From: Mytilinidion resinicola
Taxonomy: Eukaryota; Ascomycota; Dothideomycetes; Mytilinidiales; Mytilinidiaceae
Direction of reading: 5' to 3'
Length of the DNA: 64,000 nt
Assembly: GCF_010093595.1 (NCBI RefSeq)
Contig: NW_022985453.1
Span: forward strand, 882,799-946,798
Every line of letters begins with the position of its first letter. The first letter of the stretch is position 1. Position numbers and translations under genes: made by a program. This document shows positions 54,901 through 64,000 of this stretch, piece after piece. Below the pieces are notes generated by a model. That model was given only the letters and a program-made list of their open reading frames with translations. It made no database searches and had not been told where the DNA came from.

Positions 54901-56307
54901 CAAAACGTCATCACAACTACCGCTCTCGAATGCTCTCTCACGCTGATGCAGAATAGAGTCATTCCGCGCAAACCCTTGGAATTCATGAAGTACACCAAGT
55001 TAGGGAATGCCGACAACGTGCGCTTGAAGGCGTGGAATTGTCTCGTAGAGTTGGGTATGATCAAGCAACCGGCGGTCTTGACTTTCATGATCTACAGCTT
55101 GCAATCAGACCCATCCCCTTACTTCAGGGAGCGACTTCTCCGTATCTTCGGTTACGCACTCGGCCAAATAGCTTTGGGAGAATTGAAGGATGACACGCAG
55201 GCTGATCAGAGCAATGACATCCTCCAGATCGATCAAGACGATGGTCCGACTGAACGCCAAGCCGATCTTGCACGAAAGACGAGTGTAAACGGGGCTCTTG
55301 CAGCGTTGAGCAAGGAGATATCCGAGGATAAGACCTTGAAGAAAGCGTTAGAAGAAGCACTTCGATCTCACACTACAAGCCTCAGAGATATGGAGGAGCT
55401 TTTGGAGATCTGCGGCCTTCTGTACGAGCCTGAGGACTCGCTTACCATCGCCCTGCGATACCCTCGTTATTGGAAGACTCAGCATAGGGGACGGGGCGTG
55501 ATGAAGTTCTCTCAGACAGAGAGGATTCGTAGCAAGCCGATGCCGAAGCCAGCTTGGGCGAAGTCTACTCCTAAATCTGCCGGCCCTAGGCCTGCCATGC
55601 CGAAGCGCACCCTGACACTGACAATGGGGAACAAAGCTGCCATCGCGGCCCATGTTCAAGCGCAAGCTGTTGAGACACAGCCACCTCTTCCAAAAATACA
55701 TCTCGTCACCAATGGCAATTCTGCACCAGCGGCCGAGCCTCCAGTGACGCCTCAAACCCTCGACGTCCGGCCCCCCATCCATCGATCGGCGTCTTCCTCT
55801 CAAACCTTGCCATCTCAGGCCTCCACTGCCATCTCACCTCCACCAGCACCGCCAGCGCCGGCTGCTCCTCTAAAGAAGATCAGGGCCCCTAAGTCCCGTA
55901 TCGTCAAGTTCAAGGTACCACAACAGCAGGTGGCGACTATAATCTCACAGACACCGCGACCGGCCTCTTCGAAGCTCGCTCGCACCACCGCCGCAGCACC
56001 CTCTGCCGCTGCACACTCCATGCATGTGCTACCCGGGGCGGTGCAACATGACCACGCCTATATCAAGCGCCAATCTCCATCCCTAGCTGCAGCTGCGTCG
56101 CTGCTCTCGCCGGCTGCAAGCGGAAATGGCTCTGGTAGAAAGCGAAGCAGTGAGGACACGGAGAACGATCAGCGGCCGCTCAAGCGCCAAGCGAGCACGG
56201 AGTCTGTAGCGGCTGTTGCGAAAGCGACCTCACGGCCTTCGCTCAAGATCAAGCTCAAGGTGCACTGGCCTCCAGCTTCAGCGCCTTCAGCACCGCCGGC
56301 CCCGTAG
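51905..56307 (+). CDS. TAF2: Transcription initiation factor TFIID subunit 2 (TAF2)
   Basis: Two exons, 51905-52804 and 52852-56307 (1451 residues), with a 47-bp intron (GTAAGT...AAAAG). The ATG in GGCGCCATGCCT starts MPEDTEPEVLAARPDLGFTV; the open frame extends further but without ATG. TAF2 is part of TFIID and contacts promoter DNA at the initiator. It has an M1-aminopeptidase-like fold: VLHQKVQLEIDFASRLIKGK at the N-terminus and the dead zinc site YALASQWIGVYVIPQTANDW where active enzymes have H-E-x-x-H-x-W. A long HEAT-like helical region follows (LSSILVRTLMDGRYFHGIRT and later helices to about residue 1180). The last 270 residues are Ala/Pro/Ser-rich and basic and end in RPSLKIKLKVHWPPA; this tail is variable and probably disordered. 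Largest gene in the window. Confidence 0.95.
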
Positions 56308-57620
56308 TGAATTTCTACGCGGGAGGTCGGAACATTTCAACCTATCGAACGAGATTTTCTGGCGCATTAGCCAGCACGGAGCATTGGTTCTTTGCTCCAC
56401 TTTTCATGTACAATCACAAAATTTCCCTTTTTTCGTTTCTCTTTTTCTTCTCACCTGTTGTTTTCTTGCTTTACTTTGCGCAACGAAAGACCCGAATTAC
56501 TCTACTTCGGGCTTCAAAAGATCGAAAGACCGATCAATTTTCCTGCTTTTATCCTTTTGCATGCCTCGAGGTAGGCATATTTTTGAAGAGGCATTCACTC
56601 TTGCTGCATTGAGCGATGGCGTTGGCTGTTTTTAGTACCCTTGTGGGTCGGGCGGTAATCATGGTGCTTTCCGGTGGCGGTCTTCGGGTTGGGAATCCGG
56701 CGTTTCTTGTGCTACACGATATCCGATTGTGAGACCCTCGGGTGGATTGGGAGGGGCTGAGGTAGTGAGAAGAATGAGATTGATAATTTATGAGTGTGTT
56801 TTTTGTGGATGTGATGTGGGCGTGATGTGGTGATGACTTGGCAGTGACATTCTAACCTGGTGAGGGGATCCTTTCCCGAAACGTCGCCTCATCGTCCCTC
56901 CTGGCCTGCATCTCGCGAACCCCGACACCGCTATTTGACTTTCGGGTTCGAAGCTGTCCCCAAGTTCGCAAATCATCAGCATGAATAGGGGAGAGTCGTG
57001 AGAGCGGAGGAGCGGATCCCAGAGAAGACACTGGCTCACGGTGATGCTTCTTGGATGTTGGTCTGGCTGGGTGTTTGACTGTGTTTCTCTTCTTGAGTGG
57101 GCCGAGAATTTCGGGATCGGGTTTGGATCATCTCGAAAAGTGCATGGAGACTACACAAGCACCTAGTGATGTGCAATTTTTGTGATATGAGATTGCGGAA
57201 GGAAGGTTGGTTATAGGAAGAGATTTCTAATGGAAGTGGGTGAGGTGGCTACTCCAACTCGAAGTCTTAGGATCGAGAAACCTCTCCTACAAGGGCTACT
57301 TTAATCCCCTACCCAGGTCTGGTGGTTTCTCGGCGCAAGATCTGGGTTTCTTGGAGTCGGTTAATTTAAGCTATTGGATTGGATTGAGGAACTGGCTAAA
57401 TAGAATGAGATTGGATGAAGGAATTGATTGAAATGCGAGGTTGTACGTGTACACGTACAGGTGCGTAGCTGAAAGCAGTGTGGATGCACTAATTCTGGCT
57501 AAGCACCTGTCCAGCCGTACATTGCACGAGTTATTGATTGATAAGTTGCAAAAAAGTAAGTATTTGCGTGAAAACTGCCAAATCATTAAGCGCAGCCCCC
57601 GAAAGTCCACTTACTTATCG
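56308..57620. other. Intergenic region between convergent TAF2 and HET gene
   Basis: 56310-56640 is pyrimidine-rich and probably the TAF2 3' UTR. Around 56882-56942 a block (CGTCGCCTCATCGTCCCTCC...) resembles 60178-60238. No gene is supported; frames at 57240-57431 and 57441-57935 are short or antisense to the HET gene. Confidence 0.45.
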
Positions 57621-59776
57621 TCAGGTGTAAATCTCGATCTTCGGACTGAATCGATTTGGTTTCGCAGCCAGCACTTGCGCTGGGCAGACCACTATCTGTT
57701 CCATGCCCTCGCCGTAGTCATCGCCTTGCTTTACAACAAGTGGGAAGAGGACAATCCTAACCACCGCTCCTTCCTGTTCCAGCTTCTCGTTGGAGCCCGT
57801 TTCCCCGGACCTTTCATTCATAAGACTTGCGTTGAACAAGACTTTCTTGACCAGATCTCCGTTGGCATCATACTCAGGTTGAAGTGGCGGGAGCATCGTG
57901 TACTCTGCTCTTTGCGTGCGCATCTCGATGGATAGAGAGATTGCCTGCTGGAGCATATACCGGAGAGATTCCTGAAGTTGGGCTGCGTGCGCTGACGGTG
58001 GTGGTAGGAGGGTCGATAAATTAAAATAGATGGCGTGCACCAAGGCTTTAGTGTCTTGATCGCACTGCTCTTGAAAAGCCCCGCGCTTGGCTAGAAAAGT
58101 AAGCGTGATCGCACGCCACTGCGCAACGGCGTGGGCAGGTGCTACGGAATTCCTCATTAGCTCAAGTCTAACCTCGGAAATATCAAACATTATTTACCCG
58201 TTTCTCGCAAGGTCTTCTCCAATGACTTCAACTTTTGCCTTTGTTCCCTATCCATACCAAACAGGAATCTTGTGAAGACATATTCCCAGATCATGGTGGT
58301 CACGATGGACATGAAGACGTCTCGTCGTTTCACACGATCAGCGAGCAGCACGTCTACATCCGAGCCATCAAGGATAGCATTGTCCAATCGATCCACAAGC
58401 TTTTCGTCTTGAATTTCGGCGGTCAACCGGCAGGGCCTTGTGTCAGACATCTTTGAGAAACGTAGTACCCATTGCTGCACACTAAAACAGAGCTGCTGGC
58501 AGGCACTCTCGAAATAGTCCTCGTCGCGTACCGTAAGGAAGCTGTCACCCGGTTTGGGCGCGAGGATTTGCCTCTGAAACGCCCTGTTTTGCTCTTTTGC
58601 AGCATCTAATTCATGCTGTAGGCGTTCAATTTCAGCGCGGTCACGTGCTTCAAAGCCCTCCTCTTTTTGGTAGGTAGCATTGTGCAGCAACTCTTCTGCA
58701 CGTATCTTCGCTTCCTGGAGTTGGCGGTTTTCGCCTAGGAGAACTTTTACACGCGATTCGAGATCGATCATCTGCATGTTCCTCCCCAAACCCTCCTGTA
58801 GGATTTGCGCGTCAGCCATCAAATTCCATTGAAGACAGTAAGGGCGCATTAATCTAAACTCACAGCATCATCGCGTATGTCCGTGCCTTTCTCTATCGCA
58901 GGGTCAGAGGTGGAAGGGCCTACTACGACGTGTTCAGAGTGTGAATATGATAATCGTATATATGGACGCCGTACCTTTTTCACGTTTTGGTGCGTTTTCA
59001 TGCTCAGAGAAGGCCGCTGGTGGCCGGGTGGGCGAACTATCCTTTAGAGACTCTCTGATCTCTCTGTGAAGCCTTTTCAGCGCCTTCTTACGTCCTTCTC
59101 CGTAGATGAGAGGGATATGGATATCGAAGATGCCCAATAGAGAATATGCTGCGTCCTCTTCGCGTTTCGTCTCGCGGCCGTTTGCCCATGACATTCGCTC
59201 ATTGACGCTGAAATGAGATAAATGGTTTCCCTGAAGAGCTTGAAGAGAAATCCCTGTGACATCGTGGATCTCTTGTAGAAGTGAAATCCTATTTCCAAGG
59301 TGTTCGCCCTCCGCCGAAAAGAACTCGATAGATGTGGGAGCGAGAAGTTCTTGGAGTGTCCACCCCCGAGTAAACCATCTGCTGTCCTGAAAGGTTGGCA
59401 TCCATTTTTGCTGAGAGGACAGATCGCTTTCGATAGAGCTACTGACGGAAACATCCGATAGATATACGTAGCATTTATCCGCCTTTTGGTACCAGTAGAA
59501 CATGGAGTTAATGGCCTCCTGCAGCTCCGCGCTGCTTGATTTATTAATACAACAAGTGTCCACCCATATGTACTGGAGGTTGTCCTTGGCTGCTTGCTTT
59601 CCGCAAAATTGGATCTTCGCGTAACCAGCTTTACTCTTGCCTGTGCCTTTTACTATCTCTTTATAGGTAACCTCTTCCTGATCGGGTCCCCATGTATGTG
59701 AAAGAACAGCATATCGCGGAATGTTCTTGCCAACCACTTCAACAAGGCTGAAGTCTTCAAGCCGTAAAAGCCGCAT
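57621..59776 (-). CDS. HET-domain protein with coiled coil and conserved C-terminal fungal domain (658 aa)
   Basis: Four exons: 59776-58975, 58919-58864, 58795-58198 and 58141-57621; introns have GTACGG...TAGTAG, GTGAGT...CCTACAG and GTAAAT...GCTAAT...CGTAG and keep one frame. Residues 1-~200 are a HET (heterokaryon incompatibility) domain: MRLLRLEDFSLVEVVGKNIP, YAVLSHTWGPDQEEVTYKEI, LQYIWVDTCCINKSSSAELQ, RWFTRGWTLQELLAPTSIEF and EEDAAYSLLGIFDIHIPLIY. A coiled coil follows (about 285-370: VKVLLGENRQLQEAKIRAEE). The C-terminal half is a separate domain found widely in filamentous ascomycetes but without a name I know: QQLCFSVQQWVLRFSKMSDT, DVLLADRVKRRDVFMSIVTT, FLFGMDREQRQKLKSLEKTL and YTMLPPLQPEYDANGDLVKK. 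HET proteins trigger cell death on fusion of unlike mycelia; this one could join that output to a C-terminal sensor (inference). Confidence 0.85.
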
Positions 59777-61841
59777 GAGGGAGAATTGTTAGACAGCTCT
59801 AGTTAAATCATAGAATAATAGATTTATCAAGACTTGCACGGGTTGGGCAGTCTAAGAACTGCGACTGTGCTGGCCCTTAGATTCATGGAAGAACACTCAT
59901 ACGAGCGAGTTGGGGATGAGATAGCGGGGCAATTGGCAATGCAAAACTGCAGAGCCGCAAAGACTTCACATCACGTGGTGGCCTAAGCGTACCCATACTC
60001 TACTGTGATAAACAATAAGTGATATTAAATGTCAGCACCGCTAGTAGAGAAGATGGCCGAGCCGCTCTCGCCTTGCAAGCTTAAAAAATAATGAGAGAAA
60101 TATGAGGCAAATCACGTGCCTTAAGTGGTGACGCTTTTACTACTGGGTGCTAAGGCTTTTATGAGGGCTCCTACCAGAAACATCGCCCGCATCGTCCCTC
60201 CTCCCGACCTGCGTCTAAGCCGCCGGCCCATCTGACACTGGAAAGATCAGTGCAGCACGGAAACTCCACAGTGGTGACATTTAAGGCGTACACAGTGGAC
60301 AGCAAGACAAAAGAGACATTTACTACGAAGAAGGAGTGGACAAAAGTCCTAGGCAGCTCAGCAGCAGTTGCAGTACCAATGGCCCTGGTAGAAATTCATG
60401 GGGTTCCTGCATTAGCGGACCTAGGGAGCAGCACAGTAGGCAAGGACCTAGCCGTAGCAAACGAAACATACGCACTAGGACTGACTCCGTATGGTTGGTA
60501 GATTGTCATGGAAGAGACATGCGGCCGCCCTCGACTCGCAGAAGATGTTGAAAGTCAACACGTGTGCTAGGACATGGACGTCAGGACGTGGGCTTGACAA
60601 GCGCCAGCACTATACTTAGCGTTGGAACGATGCCCAAGCACGTGCCAAGGTACCGCGTCGATCGGGAGCCCCTCGCTCTTTTTGGACTGCCGTCAGGGGC
60701 TCCCAGCCAGCTACGTACAGTACCTCCAGGCCCGTCAGCGCGGAACGGCACGAAAAAGTCTTTGTCTGCGAGCTGCCGCCACAGCTTAGCAGTGCTTAGC
60801 TACGCCACTTCCCTAAGCTCAAGGAGAATGGGAACGTTTAAAACAATTATCTAACATAACTTGCGAAGCTTTTAGCACTCCTTTTATATCTCTTTAGCCG
60901 CCTTGTTAATACCGCTCTTCCTACTATTATCCTTCTTTATGCCCTTTCTAACTATTATAACCTCCTTCAATCCCCCCCTTAAATACCTCCTGAAATCCCT
61001 TCTTAAATATACCGCCATTGCACGACCTTTCTACGCTCCAAGTCCGTTCCGTGCCGCAATTGGGCCACCCTGCTTCGCGACAACTACGAGAGCTTGTCAC
61101 ATCGCGACGGCCGAGTTCACTGATCTTCAGCCAGACGGCGCAGTTGTCACAAAAGAAGTCTTCATCCGAGTTGGCGACCCTGGAGAAGCCTATGTATTAA
61201 TTCCTACAGAAGTTGGCTATGCTCTGAAGGCTGGCAGCTGCCTCGCCAGCAGCTCATCGGCTCTCCCTAAGCGCCCGGACAGGTTTCCGTTAAGCTACTT
61301 TCACAATACCCAACACTTCGCCCTTGGTGACTGTCCGCTATCTACTGTCTAGTTGCTAATCTTCTAATTTTAAGACTCGTCCCCCGGCTGCCCCCGCCTA
61401 GTTATCCCTCAACAGCTTCCCCACCAGTCTACTGCGAATACGAGTCCGGCAACATTATATCTCTACGGCGTGATGCATACAATCGCTTTGGATGGAACTC
61501 CAGATGGTACTTTCCTAAGCCTTTATACTCTTGTTTGGTGCATGCTAACAGAAGGTAGCAGAATTTGCCCATCTTGCTAGTACTATACTAGAGGAGATTG
61601 GAGATGCGCTTAATCAGTTAAAGGATATGTAATTGTTAAGGGATAGGGATAGTCACTAAAGTGCTGGGTATGAATACTGGGATATGCTTGTATCTCTATT
61701 GTATACTCCCCTCGCCATAACATGAAAGAGAGTCTCAATTTGAAGAATCCACCTAAATAACGTCCTAATCAACAAAAACGAGAGTTCCATCAACAATTGA
61801 AATCCCCATCAGCAAGGAAACCCCCAACATATTCCAACGCT
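59777..61841. other. Promoter region of HET gene, then decayed AT-rich sequence
   Basis: 59777-60230 should hold the HET promoter. A frame at 60250-60501 (STVVTFKAYTVDSKTKETFT, MALVEIHGVPALADLGSS) and one at 60903-61352 (FTDLQPDGAVVTKEVFIRVG, PGEAYVLIPTEVGYALK) are protein-like but unrecognised and probably fragments. 60840-61000 is AT-rich. A short frame at about 61559-61631 ends ILEEIGDALNQLKDM. I call none of these a gene. Confidence 0.4.
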
Positions 61842-62292
61842 CAATACTCTGTAGCCTCGTTTCTATACGTCATAATTTCAGAGGTCCACTCTTCAATCGC
61901 GGTAGCCATCTACTGATAGAATTGACCTAGTTGCTCGGCCGTCCACGCGTTGGTACGTACCGCAATATAGGCGTTTACCAGTGTTATGTTTACTATATTA
62001 GGCTGGAAGGGCACTAATTGGAGTTTGTACCTGTTAATCTTTAAGAATATATCTGCCGCCAGAAGTGCTGTACATTTGTTGCTATCTTAGAAGGCGTGGG
62101 TTTTTATAATTCTTTCGGAGAGGCTTGCTGCAAGCTAGAACATGTTCTATTGTACTTAATACTTATAGGCGACTGCACTGCTAATTCTAATATAGACGGC
62201 TGAGTGGGCTGGGCATTTATAATTATTGTGGTGTGAAGACGTATAACCTGAGCGGAGGTTAGGAAGCAAAACTTCACGATGTTAGAGGCCAT
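61842..62292 (-). pseudogene. Fic/Doc-family gene remnant, inactivated
   Basis: From ATG 62292 the frame reads MASNIVKFCFLTSAQVIRLH and LELAVQSPISIKYN, matching fungal Doc-like (Fic superfamily) proteins, enzymes that usually transfer AMP or phosphate to proteins. A one-base shift occurs near 62140-62150. After it, homology continues in another frame through the Fic motif and the C-terminal helices to TGA 61844-61842. The Fic motif itself is interrupted by TAA at 62090-62088 directly after the conserved His-x-Phe, and further motif positions carry Ser and Cys. A second in-frame stop (TAG) lies near 61920. All visible changes fit C-to-T or G-to-A transitions, apart from the indel. No functional enzyme can be made. 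Whether the source gene was fungal or laterally acquired cannot be told from this copy. Confidence 0.7.
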
Positions 62293-63705
62293 TACGGCAA
62301 CAGTTTGCTGGCTTAGGTGTTAGGTCAACGAGCGGTCCCGTGCCAATTTCTTTGTGCGTCGGCATGCGGCACAGTCGTTAACATCGAGCTTCAATCATGA
62401 TCTGCTCTACTTGAAGGCTCACAGCGCACTCACTCGCCTCGAAAGTAAAGAAAGGAGCTAGATTTCAGTCTAGCTGTCTCGGACCTCGAAGCGCGTGTCG
62501 GACTTCGAACCGCGCGGACAAAGACGTGCTCCCAGGTTTCAGAGCCACTCGGGTTCTGTGAATCCACTGGTGCCAAACATCGAGCGTGCCGGCTGCTGCG
62601 TAGCTGTCAGCCTAGTTGGCGGCTAATTCAAGCCGAAGAAATAATTCGAAACTGTGTCAAACTGTTGGACTTCTTAATAGAACAATAAGAAGACTAGATT
62701 CTAACGAGCGCCAGTTAACGAGTTTCATAGTCTAAGAATACGGGTTACTCCTAGATTTAGAGTATATGACAAGGGCCCTTAGTACGTACTGTATCACTAA
62801 AGCGGTGTCATCAGCGGATCGGACAGAAAAATACCCGTTTTTAAGGGGCGGCAATTGATTCACGCAAGGTCCAAGAGCTCGAAGTATTACGAAACTACTA
62901 GTACTGGAAATAAAAGTAAAGCAGTAGAAGAGCAGAGCTCCCGCAAGTATGAACCCGTGAAGTTGAGGTTCTTAACACTGCCGCACGGAGAACTCCTGGA
63001 AACCGAAAATGCCTAATAAGCCCAGAACCTCTAAGGCTTTTTATTGGGATTCCAAACTATTATCGTGAGAGAAGGCGCGCGCGTATAATGGCGCAATGTC
63101 TTGTAACTCTCTTTTAGAAATCCACTATCACCTAATTGGTAGTGACTCAATTACCTTAGAAGATAGACAAGTAGGACCAGTGGTGTCGAGGGTGAACGGT
63201 TTAGAGCCAAAGCACCCACAGACAACGCACATCGCAGCTTACTCGCTGATCTTTAGACTCTGCGAAGGAACACCGAACAACTGGATTCACGAACTACGTA
63301 GATACTTCTCTTGTCTTAACTCTACTTTCTTAAAGTCACTAAACATGATTATTGCTGATCGAATTCGTATATATAACCTACCCACTTACAACATTGTATT
63401 ATTAATTCATATTTCTAGAAAACATTAACTACCACCTTTAAGTTTACCTCCTACCTATACCAACTCTGCTCCTTTATAGTAGAGTCCCTAATATTAGTTA
63501 ATCTTGTATCTCTGCTAACTTTTATATAACACTGTGTCTTACTGGCTGTATATCTAATTCGCCCGGTATCCCAAACATTTTTACAGTAAAAATATAAGAG
63601 ACAAACAACACAGCTTTAATAATCTCTGAGATACGTGTAAGCTAAGTTACTTCGGTAATATGCCATTACTCTTGCCTAATTTAATACACTAACGCTCTAT
63701 AGGTC
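62293..63705. other. AT-rich, RIP-like repeat-derived sequence
   Basis: Patches such as 62640-62780, 63000-63070 and 63350-63690 are AT-rich with many stop codons in all frames. A frame at 63096-63428 (MSCNSLLEIHYHLIGSDSIT) has no recognised relatives. 62455-62530 contains a repeated TCGGACxTCGAAxCGCG motif (two imperfect copies). No gene is supported. Confidence 0.45.
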
Positions 63706-63794
63706 TCTGCACTCAGGTTGAAATTGATGTGAACTCTGATTTCTATAGACGTCTAGACTCAGGTTGAAAATTGATGTGAACTCTGTCTTATTTC
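63706..63794. repeat. Direct repeat, two copies of about 28 bp
   Basis: CTCAGGTTGAAATTGATGTG plus AACTCTG at about 63712-63738 recurs as CTCAGGTTGAAAATTGATGT plus GAACTCTG at about 63760-63787; one A is inserted in the second copy. The bases before each also match loosely (GGTCTCTGCA against GACGTCTAGA). The start-to-start spacing is about 49 bp. No coding content. Confidence 0.6.
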
Positions 63795-64000
63795 GGGGGC
63801 CCGAAGGCCAAACTATATACTACGTAGGAAGTGACTGTATGCATAGGCAGAAGCACTAATTGGAGGCAGCAGTAGGCAGCATTAGGCAGGGTAGGCCACC
63901 GTACCCCAACCCCTCTCTGTAGAAGTTGTAACTGGCTAGGCATGTAGGCAGCTACTATGCCAGCAACTCCAAGTCTGTACGTAGGTGACCGTGAACCGTA
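63795..64000. other. Spacer with AGGCAG repeats
   Basis: Contains irregular AGGCAG units (GGAGGCAGCAGTAGGCAGCA, TTAGGCAGGGTAGG) at 63862-63897. No gene or further structure is recognised before the window ends. Confidence 0.35.

Noticed and set aside
58190..58849. Separate gene starting MRPYCLQWNLMADAQ next to the HET gene.
   Set aside because: Those first residues lie in an intron with good GTGAGT and CTACAG signals; splicing joins the region in frame to the HET exon.

Overview
The window looks like nuclear DNA of a filamentous ascomycete (Pezizomycotina; Dothideomycetes would fit, but I cannot fix the class). The evidence is short spliceosomal introns of about 50-65 bp with GTAAGT-like donors, CTAAC/CTGAC-like branch points and YAG acceptors; fungus-specific families (DUF6594, DUF7924, HET); glycine-rich RRM and RSC genes; and AT-rich, repeat-derived tracts with C-to-T type nonsense codons that resemble repeat-induced point mutation (RIP). 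No rRNA, tRNA, CRISPR or prokaryotic feature was found. Exon joins were worked out by hand from splice signals, frame and family knowledge. No search or RNA evidence was available.

Layout. 1-5.3 kb: two divergent DUF6594 membrane-protein genes, the first cut by the window edge. 6.2-8.6 kb: a very small two-exon gene and a disordered protein. 8.8-12.8 kb: a TAP-type alpha/beta hydrolase with a one-base frameshift, then the first member of a local 'LPAELRQ' (F-box-like) family. 13.6-16.6 kb: a graveyard of decayed genes (sirtuin, aminoglycoside-phosphotransferase-like kinase, small DUF7770-like protein). 17.6-19.0 kb: intact DUF7924 gene with PD-(D/E)XK-like motifs. 19.0-24.3 kb: mobile-element remains, namely a MITE-like element with TA duplications, a truncated Tc1/mariner-type transposase, AT-rich tracts and a diverged tandem duplication.

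25-49 kb is the gene-dense core: RSC4 (chromatin remodelling), a Ca2+/calmodulin-dependent kinase, a small membrane protein, a BFR1-DUF1294 chimera, an F-box protein, a convergent pair of LPAELRQ paralogues (one intact, one broken), a glycine-rich RNA-binding protein, a large disordered protein, inorganic pyrophosphatase, mitochondrial ribosomal protein mL53, a small membrane protein, the SNARE Sec20 and a fourth LPAELRQ fragment. 49.7-56.3 kb: an orphan exon of an AIM9-like kinase and the 1451-residue TFIID subunit TAF2. 57.6-59.8 kb: a HET-domain gene whose C-terminal half is a separate conserved fungal domain. 60-64 kb: AT-rich, RIP-like sequence with a broken Fic/Doc-family gene.

The housekeeping genes do not form one pathway. 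The accessory parts share a theme: duplicated or mobile genes (LPAELRQ family, APH-like kinases, HET, Fic/Doc, DUF6594, DUF7924) set in DNA that shows mutational decay. No complete new system is proven. The most original leads are the BFR1-DUF1294 chimera, the HET fusion, the LPAELRQ family and the uORF/alternative-start arrangement at the pyrophosphatase gene.
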